Assembly: GCA_039933785.1 (NCBI GenBank)
Contig: JBDTNL010000003.1
Coordinates: 1 to 64,000, forward strand
Reading direction: 5' to 3'
Length of the DNA: 64,000 nucleotides
From: JBDTNL01 sp039933785
GTDB lineage: Bacteria; Acidobacteriota; Thermoanaerobaculia; Multivoradales; JAGPDF01
The stretch's first letter is position 1, and the number at the start of each line of letters is the position of its first letter. Under the pieces are notes generated by a model that saw nothing but the letters and a program-made list of their open reading frames with translations, was not told where the DNA came from and made no database searches. Made by a program: the position numbers and the translations under genes. Below are positions 35,794 to 44,748 of this stretch, piece by piece.

Positions 35794-38700
35794 ATGCAGC
35801 CGAACCGCTCGGAGAAGCAGGTGTCGAGACATGTAAGCAGGGTGCGTCGCGCACTTCGGATGTGCCGTAACGGTTTGATCTTGATCGCGACTCTCCCGCA
35901 TCTAGTCAGCGCGGATTCGATCACGCTGATCTCGAAAGCCGTTCCGTCGGATACTCCCGGCCCGGGCGCGCAACCCGTGATGATGAGCGCCGACGGCCGC
36001 TACGTGGCCGTGGCTTCGGCAGCCGCTCATTGGCTCCCCGGCGTGCTCGACGCGAACGGTACCCGAGATGCCTTTCTCTTTGATCGGGTGACTGGAACGA
36101 CGACGTTGATATCGCATGCGTTTCAAGCACCGATGACCGCGGCAAACGGTGAGTCCTACCCGCTGGCGATCAGCGCCGATGGACAATTTGTGCTGTTGAT
36201 GTCGACCGCGACGAACTTGATTGCCGGTGCGATCGACAGCCCGGGCACTCACGACACGTTTCTCTGGCAGAGGTCGAGCGGGACGGTGACCTTGGTTTCC
36301 CATGTCGCCGGATCGCCGAATCGAGTGGCCAACGGCTGGTCGGATCCGATCGGGATGAGCACCGACGGGCAGAGCGTGCTATTCGCGTCGAGTGCCTCGA
36401 ATTTGATCTTAGGACAGACCGACACGAACGGGAGAGACGATGCATTCTTGTGGGACCGGTCCACGGACACGGTGGGCTTGATCTCGCACGTGCCCGGGGC
36501 GCCGACGACCTCAGGCAATGAAGGGGCCCAAGCCGACGAGATCAGCGGTGATGGCCTGTACGTGACCTTCCAATCAAGATCGACGGATCTGATTCCCGGC
36601 GGCATGGCCGACAACGGGGGAGATCAGGTATTCCTTTGGGCGCGCCTCACTGGCGAGGTGCGACTCATCTCCCACGCCTTCGGTTCGCCGACCACGGCGG
36701 CGAACGGAGCCTCATATTCCCAATGCCTATCCGCAGACGGGCAGTATGTGGCGTTCGGGTCGGCTGCATCGGACCTTGCTTCGATCGATGCCAACGGTAC
36801 CTACGACGTATTTCTTTGGGAGCGGTCGAGCGACACCGTGACACTGGTCTCGCATGCGGCTGGATCTGCGACTACGGCCGCAAACATGCACTCCCAGCCC
36901 GAGTTGATGAGCGCAGATGGTGAGTACTTGGCGTTTCAATCGGATTCGACCGACTTGATTGCGGGCGGTCTGGATACGAATGAGGCTGCCGACGCCTTTC
37001 TCTGGCAGCGCTCTACCGGGACAGTCACCCTGGTCTCCTCCTCCTTAGGGTCGCCAACCACCTCGGCGAATGACGAGTCTGGACCGACCGGGATGAGTGC
37101 GGACGGTCGCTACTTAGCGTTCTACTCCTTTGCGACGGACGTCTTGGCTGGACTGTCCGATACCAACAATGCCGCTGACGCGTTCTTGCTCGATCGCACG
37201 ACCGGCGTGACGACGATGATTTCTCATCGCGCCGGTGTCGCCAACATGACTGCAAACGGAGGGTCTTTCGCGGGCCTGAGCGCCGACGGCGGATTCGGCA
37301 GCCTGCGATCGTTTGCCTCCGATTTGGTTTCGGGCTCTGTGGATACCAACCACACCAACGACGCGTTTCTCTGGGAGCGCGCAACCGGTGGAGTGTCGCT
37401 CATTTCACGCCTCGGTGGTCCGGGAAGCGCATCCGGCAGTGGAGCATCGCAGGTCGCCTTGGTTAGCGCCGACGGCCAGTACACTGCTTTCCAGTCCGAC
37501 GCATCCAACCTCTTTCCAGAGAGCGTCGAGAGCTACGGGGCTACTGACGTCTACCTGTGGGAGCGCGCGACCGGCACGAGGACTCTCGTCTCGCACATTG
37601 CGGCGTCGTCAACGGTTGCGGCGGGGCGGTATTCCTACCCCGTCGCCATCAGTGCGGATGGCGAATTCGTAGTGTTCCAGTCGACAGCCGCGAGCATGGT
37701 CGCCGGAGGGGTCGACACGAATCAGGGGCAGGATGTGTTTCTGTGGGACCGTTCGACAGATACCGTTACTTTGGTCTCTCACGCCTTCGGTTCGACGGGA
37801 GTCGCAGCGAACGAGGTCTCGGTGGCCGTGGCGATGAGCGCGAACGGCCAGTACGTCCTATTCGGTTCCTTCGCGTCCAACCTGGTGGCTGGCACGAGCC
37901 ACAACGCCTTCCTCTGGGAGCGTTCTACGGGCACAGTCCAGGCTCTCGGCGCGTCGATCGCGACGCAAGGCAATCTGGAGCCGATCGGGATTAGCGCCGA
38001 TGGACAGTACGCGACGTTTGCATCAAGCGCGGCAGACCTGATTCCCGGCGGGACTGATACGAACACGGCAGACGATGTATTTCTTTGGCAGCGGAGCACT
38101 GGGGCCGTGACCCTGATCTCGCACAGCGCAGGCTCGACGATCACCGCGGCGAATCAAGAGTCCTTCCCGACATCGATCGCTAATGATGGTCAGCTTGTGT
38201 TGTTCTACTCGTCTGCGACCAATCTGGTGGCGAATGGCACGGACATCAACGGGGGAGTGGACGCGTTCCTCTGGGAGCGCGCTACCGGGAACGTCTCGCT
38301 CCTCTCTCACCTGCCTGGTTCGGCGACGACTGCGGCGAACGGCAATTCGTACCCGTCGGCCCTAAGTGGAGGGTCGGACTACGCGATATTTCAGTCGACC
38401 GCCAACAATCTGATCGATGGCGGGACAGACACCAACAGCGCCGCGGACGCCTTCCTGTGGCAGCGCGCCACGGGCTTGGTGAGTTTGTTTTCACACGCCT
38501 GGGATTCTCCCGTGAAAGCTGCGAACCTGTGGTCGGTGCCAATCGCGATCAGTGCGGACGGTCAGCGCGTGGCCTTGGAGTCCGTTGCTACGAACTTGGT
38601 TGCCGGTGTCGACGCCGATTCGAATCAGGATGCGTTTGTCTGGGAGCGGGCCACAGGGACGGTGACGCTGATCTCGCATGCGTTTGGGGCGCCCACCAAG

Positions 38701-39483
38701 GCCGCTGATCGACCGTCCTACCCGACGACGATGAGTGCCGATGGCCAATATGTGGCGATGCAGTCGGCGGCCACCGACCTAGTGCCGGCCGAGTTCAACG
38801 GGAACTGGCAAGTATTCCTCTGGTCGGGAGCGGCGAGCCCCGGAAACCTCACGATCACGAGCAAGCCAAGTACAGCATTTCCGGTGGCCCAGGCGGGCAG
38901 TTTCACCGTCACCAGTGCCGGAGCTCCGACCGCTTCCCTAGACATGCAGGGTACCCTGCCGATGGGAGTAACTTTCTCCGACAACGGGGACGGCACCGCA
39001 GTTGTCTCGGGTTCACCCGCCTTGGGGAGCGAGGGCAGCTACCCCTTGCGCTGGATCGCCACGAACGGAGTAGGCGCGGACGCGGAGCAAAACTTCACCC
39101 TGAACGTGACCACCGGGGCATTTTCCTCCGTCCCGCCTTGCCGCATTTTCGATTCCCGACTTGCCAACTCGTTCCCTTTGCGAGCCGAGCTCACTCGACT
39201 TCTCACCGTGGCGGGTGGTTGCGGAATCCCTGTGACGGCCAGAGCTTTGAGTGTCAACGTCACCGCGGTCGAACCCTCCGCCGAGGGCACCCTGCAGATC
39301 TTTCCTGGCGATCAAGCGCCCCCGTTGCCCCCGCTGCTCAACTTCAGCGCCGGGCGCTCGCGAGCCAACAACGCGATCGTTCAGCTTGCTCTCGACACAA
39401 GCGGAAGGCTGGGCCTTCTACCCGACTTCGGCGGGGGTGGCGGGCTCGACGTGGTCGTCGATGTAAACGGCTACTTCGAGTAG
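35794..39483 (+). CDS. Exported 16-repeat propeller protein with DVxGYF C-terminal domain
   Basis: A 1229-residue protein; GAGAGGAA precedes ATG 35794 by eight bases. A hydrophobic stretch at about residues 28-45 (RNGLILIATLPHLVSADS) is a signal peptide with a long, basic n-region. Sixteen repeats of about 62 residues follow, of the form SADGQYVAFQSxATDLIxGGxDTNxxxDAFLW, then R(S/A)TGTVTLISHAFGSPTTAANG; these resemble PD40/TolB-type propeller blades. After the last repeat comes an Ig-like putative domain (TSAGAPTASLDMQG, then GSEGSYPLRWIATNGVGAD) and the C-terminal domain PCRIFDSR to VVVDVNGYFE shared with the proteins at 17094 and 57445. A secreted or surface-located role is inferred. Confidence 0.85.
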   Translation: MQPNRSEKQVSRHVSRVRRALRMCRNGLILIATLPHLVSADSITLISKAVPSDTPGPGAQPVMMSADGRYVAVASAAAHWLPGVLDANGTRDAFLFDRVTGTTTLISHAFQAPMTAANGESYPLAISADGQFVLLMSTATNLIAGAIDSPGTHDTFLWQRSSGTVTLVSHVAGSPNRVANGWSDPIGMSTDGQSVLFASSASNLILGQTDTNGRDDAFLWDRSTDTVGLISHVPGAPTTSGNEGAQADEISGDGLYVTFQSRSTDLIPGGMADNGGDQVFLWARLTGEVRLISHAFGSPTTAANGASYSQCLSADGQYVAFGSAASDLASIDANGTYDVFLWERSSDTVTLVSHAAGSATTAANMHSQPELMSADGEYLAFQSDSTDLIAGGLDTNEAADAFLWQRSTGTVTLVSSSLGSPTTSANDESGPTGMSADGRYLAFYSFATDVLAGLSDTNNAADAFLLDRTTGVTTMISHRAGVANMTANGGSFAGLSADGGFGSLRSFASDLVSGSVDTNHTNDAFLWERATGGVSLISRLGGPGSASGSGASQVALVSADGQYTAFQSDASNLFPESVESYGATDVYLWERATGTRTLVSHIAASSTVAAGRYSYPVAISADGEFVVFQSTAASMVAGGVDTNQGQDVFLWDRSTDTVTLVSHAFGSTGVAANEVSVAVAMSANGQYVLFGSFASNLVAGTSHNAFLWERSTGTVQALGASIATQGNLEPIGISADGQYATFASSAADLIPGGTDTNTADDVFLWQRSTGAVTLISHSAGSTITAANQESFPTSIANDGQLVLFYSSATNLVANGTDINGGVDAFLWERATGNVSLLSHLPGSATTAANGNSYPSALSGGSDYAIFQSTANNLIDGGTDTNSAADAFLWQRATGLVSLFSHAWDSPVKAANLWSVPIAISADGQRVALESVATNLVAGVDADSNQDAFVWERATGTVTLISHAFGAPTKAADRPSYPTTMSADGQYVAMQSAATDLVPAEFNGNWQVFLWSGAASPGNLTITSKPSTAFPVAQAGSFTVTSAGAPTASLDMQGTLPMGVTFSDNGDGTAVVSGSPALGSEGSYPLRWIATNGVGADAEQNFTLNVTTGAFSSVPPCRIFDSRLANSFPLRAELTRLLTVAGGCGIPVTARALSVNVTAVEPSAEGTLQIFPGDQAPPLPPLLNFSAGRSRANNAIVQLALDTSGRLGLLPDFGGGGGLDVVVDVNGYFE
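35986..38832 (+). repeat. 16 tandem propeller repeats, about 180 bp each
   Basis: Each unit encodes S-A-D-G-x-(Y/F)-hydrophobic followed by a DAFLWxR motif and TVTLISHA. Copy 11 is shortened (lacks the DTN loop) and copies 13 and 14 have lost the canonical SADG (ANDG and SGGS). Conserved DNA is limited, so this array is older or more diverged than the kelch-like array at 18021. Confidence 0.88.
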
Positions 39484-39607
39484 GCGCCCCGACATCGGTA
39501 CCGGGCGGGGGTTTGCTCCTGGAATCGCTGCTTGCCCGCGAAAATCGCCGGAGGCGCCGTCTAACCCATCGAGACCGCGAGCAGCCGAGATCTGAGGAGG
39601 TCACTCG

Positions 39608-39892
39608 ATGATCGATGAGACACAGTCCCCGGAGGTCATCAAGGAGTCTGCTCCGGCATTCGCAGCGCTGCTTGCGGACCCGCCGCAGATCGACCGGATG
39701 CTGGCGGAGACCTCGCGTTCCGCGGGGATGAACCCGGCGGAGGCCGCCGAGTGGAGCAAATGGGTGCGGGAGCGTCTGACCCGGGACGACTGCGCGATTC
39801 TTCGGCGGTACACCGGCAAGAACGCTTTGACCAACTATCTCGGGACGTTGCTGCAGTGCTTGCTGCTCGAGTACAGGGCCCAGTCTCGGTAG
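39608..39892 (+). CDS. Short sigma-70-like protein, apparently truncated
   Basis: A 94-residue protein with GAGGAGG (39594-39600) seven bases before ATG, so it looks translated. Its C-terminal half (DDCAILRRYTGKNALTNYLG, then LLQCLLLEYRAQSR) resembles region 2 of sigma-70-family factors of Acidobacteriota, in which a LRRFRGxSSLRTYL segment and a hydrophobic-DxR helix are continued by region 4. Here a stop follows at once and no region 4 is found downstream in any frame. It may be a remnant of a full-length factor or a small regulator derived from one. The N-terminal half has no recognised domain. Confidence 0.5.
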   Translation: MIDETQSPEVIKESAPAFAALLADPPQIDRMLAETSRSAGMNPAEAAEWSKWVRERLTRDDCAILRRYTGKNALTNYLGTLLQCLLLEYRAQSR

Positions 39893-39943
39893 GGCCGGTG
39901 GTCAGAGTGGACCATAGTTGACGACCACGGTAGGTTAGCCGCC

Positions 39944-40189
39944 ATGCAGACCATTGAGATCTCCAAGTTCAAGGCCACCTGCCTGGCGGTTTTGGAGCAA
40001 GTGCGCAAGACCGGCGAGCCGATCCGAGTGACCCGTTTCGGCCAGGCGGTGGCCGAAGTGGTGCCGTCCTCGGCGTCAAAGGTCGAGAACCGGCGGCTCG
40101 GCGCACTGGAAGGGACGATCGAAATCGTTGAGGATCTGGTGGCACCGGTGATCGACCTCGAGGATCTCGACGCCTGGCAACGGCGTTGA
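39944..40189 (+). CDS. Phd/YefM family antitoxin
   Basis: An 81-residue protein beginning MQTIEISKFKATCLAVLEQV with EPIRVTRFGQAVAEVVP, the Phd/YefM antitoxin N-terminal DNA-binding domain, and ending with an acidic helix (DLVAPVIDLEDLDAWQRR) that should bind a toxin. Antitoxins of this class repress their own operon and neutralise a PIN- or RelE/Doc-type toxin. The cognate toxin gene directly downstream is destroyed (see 40186), so this antitoxin appears to be an orphan. Confidence 0.85.
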   Translation: MQTIEISKFKATCLAVLEQVRKTGEPIRVTRFGQAVAEVVPSSASKVENRRLGALEGTIEIVEDLVAPVIDLEDLDAWQRR

Positions 40190-40245
40190 AGCTGCTGCTC
40201 GATACCCACGCCTCAAAGCGAGTGCGGACCCTCGCCAACCGCTGA
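40186..40245 (+). pseudogene. Remnant of a PIN-domain (VapC-type) toxin
   Basis: A TTG overlapping the antitoxin stop (TTGA, 40186-40189) opens a frame reading MKLLLDTHA, the usual first strand of a PIN-domain RNase including its first catalytic Asp. Only 19 codons remain before TGA at 40243-40245; the residues after DTHA (SKRVRTLANR) are not PIN-like. The rest of the toxin appears deleted. It is a truncated toxin of a type II toxin-antitoxin module. Confidence 0.65.
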
Positions 40246-40393
40246 TCCGGGCCGCCCAAGCGCGCCAGCCGGAAACCTAACGCGTGTGCGCCGAGCCCGC
40301 TAGATGCTCGGTCGGGCGGTGCCGGCGGCGATATGATGCAAGGTTCTTCCCGCCCGTTTGCGGCCCTACCGCACCCGTGGGAAGACCGAAATC

Positions 40394-43279
40394 ATGCCCG
40401 AATCGGTCGCCATCGAAGTCCAGAACGCTCGCACCCATAACCTGAAGGGCGTCTGGTGCCGCATCCCGCATCGCCGAGTGACGGTGGTGACGGGGCCGTC
40501 CGGCGCCGGCAAATCCTCGCTTGCGTTCAACACGGTGTTCGCCGAGGCGCAGAGGCGTTTCGTCGAGTCGATGTCGACGTACGCCCGGCAGTTCCTCTCG
40601 CAGATGGAGCGGCCGCCGATCGACGGCATGTTGAACGTCCTGCCGGCGGTGGCACTCGAGGCGCGGAATTCGATTCGCAATGCCCGTTCGACGGTGGGCA
40701 CCATCACCGAAGTCCACGACGTCATGCGGCTGTTGTTCACTCACCTCGGCGAGGTGCGGTGTCCGAACGGGCACGGTCCGGCGCGTAGCTTCACCTCCGG
40801 GGAGGCCGCGGCGTTCCTGGCGGCGGGAGAGGCCGGTGAGCGGTTTCTGCTCGTGGTGCGCATTCCGCGGCCGGCGCGGCAGGCCGACGCGACGCTCGAG
40901 GAGCTGATTCGTCAGGGCTACGCCCGCCGGCTCGTCGGTGCCGAGGCGCGCCGTATGGAGCCCGGTGAGAAGTGGCCGAAGAGGATGGAGTCTCTGGCGT
41001 TGGTGCTCGGTCGATTCCAAGCCGGCGCGGATCCGCAGCGTCTCCACTCCACGATCGAGGACGCCTACCGCCTCGGGCGCGGCCGCGTGGAAGCGATCAG
41101 CGAGGACGCGAGCGATCCTCGAGTTCGTTTCCTGGTGCGCGAGCTCGGATGCCCGGTTTGCGGCGAGGTCTTGCGCCGGCCGTCTCCGGCGCTGTTCTCG
41201 TTCAATTCACCGCTCGGTGCGTGTCCAGAGTGCCAGGGCTTCGGGCGGGTGGTCGGTATCGATCCCGCCCGAGTGGTCCCCGACCCGAGCCGCACGCTCG
41301 GTGAGCAACCGTTCGCGCCCTGGAACACGCCGGCGTACGAGGAGCTCTATCTCGATCTCTTCAATGCCTGCCGGCGCAAGAAAATATCGCTCGACGTGCC
41401 GTGGCGCGATCTCCCCGAGGACGTCCGGCAGTGGATCTGGACCGGTGCGTCGCCGGCTCAGGGCAAGGGCAAGTTCGTCAGTATCGAAGCCTTTTTTCGC
41501 TGGCTCGAAGGGAAGACTTACAAGGTGCATGTGCGCGTGCTGCTGGCGCGATATCGGGCGTATACGCCTTGTCCGGTATGCGGGGCCACGCGGCTGAAGC
41601 CTGAGGCGTTGGCGGTAAGGCTGCACGGCGAGACCTTGCCAGCACTTTGTGCGCTGAGCGTCGAGCGCCTGCGCGAGTGGCTGGCGGCGCGCGAGTTCTC
41701 GCCACGCGAGCGTGATGTGGGTGGGCACTTGCTCGACGAGTTGCGGGAGCGTCTGGACGTGTTGCATCGCGTCGGCCTCGATTATCTGAGCCTCGATCGG
41801 CAGGCGCGCACGCTCTCCGGCGGCGAGGCGCAACGAATTCATCTCGCGGCGGCGTTGGGCTCGGGGCTTACCAGTACGTTGTATGTGCTCGACGAGCCGA
41901 CCGTCGGGCTGCATCCGCAAGACAGCGCCAGGCTGCTCTCTCTCCTCGGTGATTTGGCGCGGCGCGGCAATACCGTGCTGGTCGTCGAGCATGACCGCAC
42001 GTTGATCCGCGGCGCGGACTGGGTGATCGATCTCGGTCCAGCGGCGGGAGAGCACGGTGGCCGGGTGGTGGCCGAGGGGACGTTCGAGGACATTCTGCGC
42101 TCCGAGCAGTCGCTCACCGCGCAGTACATGCGCGAGCGACCGGCGACCTCGGCCCGCGAGCACTTGGCGCGCCACCGGCGCGAGCACGGCCGAGACTCGC
42201 ACACCGAGGAGCTGCTGGCCAAGCCGCGAGTCTCGATCCGGGGGGCGCGGGCCCACAATCTGCGCGGTTTCGACGTCGAGTTCCCGCTCGGCGCGCTGGT
42301 CGCGGTCACCGGAGTTTCGGGTTCGGGCAAGTCGACGCTGATCGAGAACGTGCTCTACGGCACGTATCAGCGCTCGCACGGCGTGGTCGACGTCGAGCCC
42401 GGCGGTTGTGACGAGATCACCGGTCTCGGCGAGGTGGTCGACGTCACCATGGTCGATCAGCGCCCCCTCGGACGCTCCAGTCGATCGAATCCAGTGACCT
42501 ACTTGAAGGCCTACGACGAGCTGCGCAAGCTCTTCGCGGCCACGCCAGCGGCCGGGGCCGGCGGAATCACCGCGTCGCATTTCTCGTTCAACATCGATCG
42601 CGGACGCTGCCCGACCTGTCAGGGCACCGGAGTCGTCGAGGTCGACATGCAGTTCATGGCGCCGGTGACGGTGACTTGCGACACCTGTCAAGGACATCGA
42701 TTTCAGCCTCAAGTCCTGGCGATCCGGCTGCGCGGGAGAAATATCGCGGAAACCCTGGAGCTCACCATCGACGAGGCGCTCGCGGTATTCGCCGATCATC
42801 GCCGGCTCTGCAATCGTCTGCGCACGATGACCGAAGTGGGACTGGGGTATCTGCGACTCGGGCAGCCGACCTCGACTCTGTCGGGCGGCGAAGCGCAGCG
42901 TTTGAAGCTCGCGAGCTTCCTCGATCGGCCGGCCAAGGAAGGCCGCCGGTTGTTCCTCTTCGACGAGCCCACGACCGGCCTGCACTTGGCCGACATCGAC
43001 GTGCTCTATCAAACCCTGCGTCGCCTGCTGCAGCGCGGCGACAGCGTTCTGGTCGTGGAGCACAGCCTCGATCTAGTGGCACGCGCCGACTGGGTGGTCG
43101 AGCTCGGGCCCGGCGGAGGAGCGCACGGTGGGCAGCTGCTATGGAGCGGACCGCTCGCAGGCTTCATCGAACATGGCAGCGGGCCGACGGCCGAAGAGCT
43201 TCGTCGGTTCGTTGGCGCCGATGACAGCGGAGAGCGCGAAGAGCGCGAAGCGGTCGCCATCGAAGGGAGCGCCATCTAG
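40394..43279 (+). CDS. uvrA: UvrA-type excinuclease ABC subunit A
   Basis: A 961-residue protein with two ABC modules. Walker A1 is TGPSGAGKSSLAFNT (near residue 40) and A2 is TGVSGSGKSTLIENV; signatures LSGGEAQRIHLAAAL and LSGGEAQRLKLASFL; Walker B motifs VLDEPTVGLHPQD and LFDEPTTGLHLAD. Zinc-finger-type Cys pairs occur in CPVCGE/CPECQGFG and CPTCQGTG/CDTCQGHRF. UvrA recognises DNA lesions in nucleotide excision repair with UvrB. The N-terminus and spacing diverge somewhat from housekeeping UvrA, so it may be a second-type UvrA (UvrA2-like); no uvrB or uvrC is in the window. ATG 40394 is used; the codons before it are not conserved. Confidence 0.93.
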   Translation: MPESVAIEVQNARTHNLKGVWCRIPHRRVTVVTGPSGAGKSSLAFNTVFAEAQRRFVESMSTYARQFLSQMERPPIDGMLNVLPAVALEARNSIRNARSTVGTITEVHDVMRLLFTHLGEVRCPNGHGPARSFTSGEAAAFLAAGEAGERFLLVVRIPRPARQADATLEELIRQGYARRLVGAEARRMEPGEKWPKRMESLALVLGRFQAGADPQRLHSTIEDAYRLGRGRVEAISEDASDPRVRFLVRELGCPVCGEVLRRPSPALFSFNSPLGACPECQGFGRVVGIDPARVVPDPSRTLGEQPFAPWNTPAYEELYLDLFNACRRKKISLDVPWRDLPEDVRQWIWTGASPAQGKGKFVSIEAFFRWLEGKTYKVHVRVLLARYRAYTPCPVCGATRLKPEALAVRLHGETLPALCALSVERLREWLAAREFSPRERDVGGHLLDELRERLDVLHRVGLDYLSLDRQARTLSGGEAQRIHLAAALGSGLTSTLYVLDEPTVGLHPQDSARLLSLLGDLARRGNTVLVVEHDRTLIRGADWVIDLGPAAGEHGGRVVAEGTFEDILRSEQSLTAQYMRERPATSAREHLARHRREHGRDSHTEELLAKPRVSIRGARAHNLRGFDVEFPLGALVAVTGVSGSGKSTLIENVLYGTYQRSHGVVDVEPGGCDEITGLGEVVDVTMVDQRPLGRSSRSNPVTYLKAYDELRKLFAATPAAGAGGITASHFSFNIDRGRCPTCQGTGVVEVDMQFMAPVTVTCDTCQGHRFQPQVLAIRLRGRNIAETLELTIDEALAVFADHRRLCNRLRTMTEVGLGYLRLGQPTSTLSGGEAQRLKLASFLDRPAKEGRRLFLFDEPTTGLHLADIDVLYQTLRRLLQRGDSVLVVEHSLDLVARADWVVELGPGGGAHGGQLLWSGPLAGFIEHGSGPTAEELRRFVGADDSGEREEREAVAIEGSAI

Positions 43280-43294
43280 ACCTCGGGAACCGAA

Positions 43295-44707
43295 TTGCTA
43301 TGCTGCGCCGCAAGCGAGGGCACGATCATTTCGAACCGTTGGCGGTATTTCCTTCTGATCCAGGGCCGCGAAGTGGAGATCGCCGATGGCGAGATCTCCG
43401 TCGGTCGAAGCCAATCGGCGAACATCTCGGTCAAGGACGCCAGCGTGAGCCGAAATCACGCCGTCATCCAGGCGCGGGAAGGCCGGCTCACGGTCAAGGA
43501 TCTGAACTCGAGCAACGGCACGTTCGTGAACGGGATGCGGGTTTTCGCCGAGTCCGAGCTGCACGACGGCGACCGGCTCACGCTGGGCGAATCAGAATCC
43601 AAGGTCAGGATTGTCGCTCCGGAATCGATCGCCGCCACCATGCGCATCGATCCTCGCGCCTGGCTCGCCGGAGAGGAGCTCCGGCTTCAGGCCGAGGAAG
43701 AAGCTCAGGCGGCGGTGGCAGCGGCCCAGGCGGCGCCAGCAGCTCCGGCGGTGGAGGATTTGGCGGGATTCGAAGTCACCTTGAAGCCCATCGCGTCGAG
43801 TCGCTTGCCGGTGCCGGCCCCCGCACCCGTGCCTCCGGCACCCGTCGTGCCCATGGCCCCGATTGCCCCGCCGCCTGCCGCACCGGTCGCGGTCGCGCCC
43901 ATCCCGGCAGCACCTCTGCCGAGCGCGCCCGTCCTGGAGTCGCCGTCGCCGGCGATGCCCGCGATATCGGTCGCCACTCCGATGGCGGCCGTCGTCGTGG
44001 TGCCGGCCCCGGTCGCTCTCCCGATGTCGGCCGCGCCCGCGCCGGTCGCCGAGGCGCCCGGGGGCGCGGAAGCCTCCGCAGACCTTCTGGGGGCGTTGCC
44101 GCCGCTGCCGCCAGTGGATCCTCTGCCCTCGCGGTCGCCGGACGAGACCCCGCGCGCCGAAGAATTCGGGCTGCCGGATTTGGACCTTCCGCCGTTACCG
44201 CCCGTCGATACGACCCCCCGGCCGGCGAGCGCCGTTCGCACGACGAGTCCGCGTGCGTCGGTGCTGAGCCCGGCGCGAGGGCCGCAGCAGTTCGATCCTG
44301 CGGGCTTCTGGATCCGCACCGTTGCGGCCCTGGTCGACGGTCTGTGGGTGCTCGTCGTTTGTGGCCTCGCGTGGTTCGCCACCGGCAGCGTGCTCGACGA
44401 CGAGCAGCGGATGACGATGGTGACCGTCTTGAGCTCATTCCTCTGGCTGGCGTCTTCAGTCGTCGGTTGGAGTCTCTGGGGCGCCACGCCGGGGAAGCTT
44501 CTGCTCGGCCTTCGGGTCTTCCCAGCCGGCGGCAATTCGCCGGGAGTCGGGTTCCCGAAGGGCCTGCTCCGCGCGTTGGGCTACATGCTGAGCAGCCTCA
44601 CGGCGGGAGTTGGCTTCTTAATGGCGGCGTTCACCAAGGACAAGCGCGCCCTCCACGACATGATCGCCGGCACGCTGGTGGGACGGCTCAAGAAGCCCGC
44701 AGCCTGA
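43295..44707 (+). CDS. FHA domain - RDD membrane domain protein
   Basis: A 470-residue protein. The N-terminal FHA domain (about residues 18-108) has GRSQSANISVKD, SRNHAVIQ, and NSSNGTFVNGMRV, which bind phosphothreonine. A long Pro/Ala-rich linker (about 125-320) leads to a C-terminal RDD domain (about 325-465) with FWIRTVAALVDGLWVLVVCG, GWSLWGATPGKLLLGLRV and LHDMIAGTLVG, giving about three membrane helices. The only in-frame candidate start is TTG 43295 (16 nt after uvrA); no ATG or GTG precedes the FHA in frame, so the exact start is uncertain. FHA binding of kinase-phosphorylated partners fits the Hanks-type kinases at 14461 and 52888. Confidence 0.85.
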   Translation: MLCCAASEGTIISNRWRYFLLIQGREVEIADGEISVGRSQSANISVKDASVSRNHAVIQAREGRLTVKDLNSSNGTFVNGMRVFAESELHDGDRLTLGESESKVRIVAPESIAATMRIDPRAWLAGEELRLQAEEEAQAAVAAAQAAPAAPAVEDLAGFEVTLKPIASSRLPVPAPAPVPPAPVVPMAPIAPPPAAPVAVAPIPAAPLPSAPVLESPSPAMPAISVATPMAAVVVVPAPVALPMSAAPAPVAEAPGGAEASADLLGALPPLPPVDPLPSRSPDETPRAEEFGLPDLDLPPLPPVDTTPRPASAVRTTSPRASVLSPARGPQQFDPAGFWIRTVAALVDGLWVLVVCGLAWFATGSVLDDEQRMTMVTVLSSFLWLASSVVGWSLWGATPGKLLLGLRVFPAGGNSPGVGFPKGLLRALGYMLSSLTAGVGFLMAAFTKDKRALHDMIAGTLVGRLKKPAA

Positions 44708-44748
44708 AGTCGCCAGGCTGGCACGCCTTTCGCTGGTAAAGTTTCCCC

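Noticed and set aside
39907..39944. Sigma-70 promoter TTGACG before the antitoxin
   Set aside because: The -10 position would fall on the start codon itself, so the spacing is impossible for a normal promoter of this gene.
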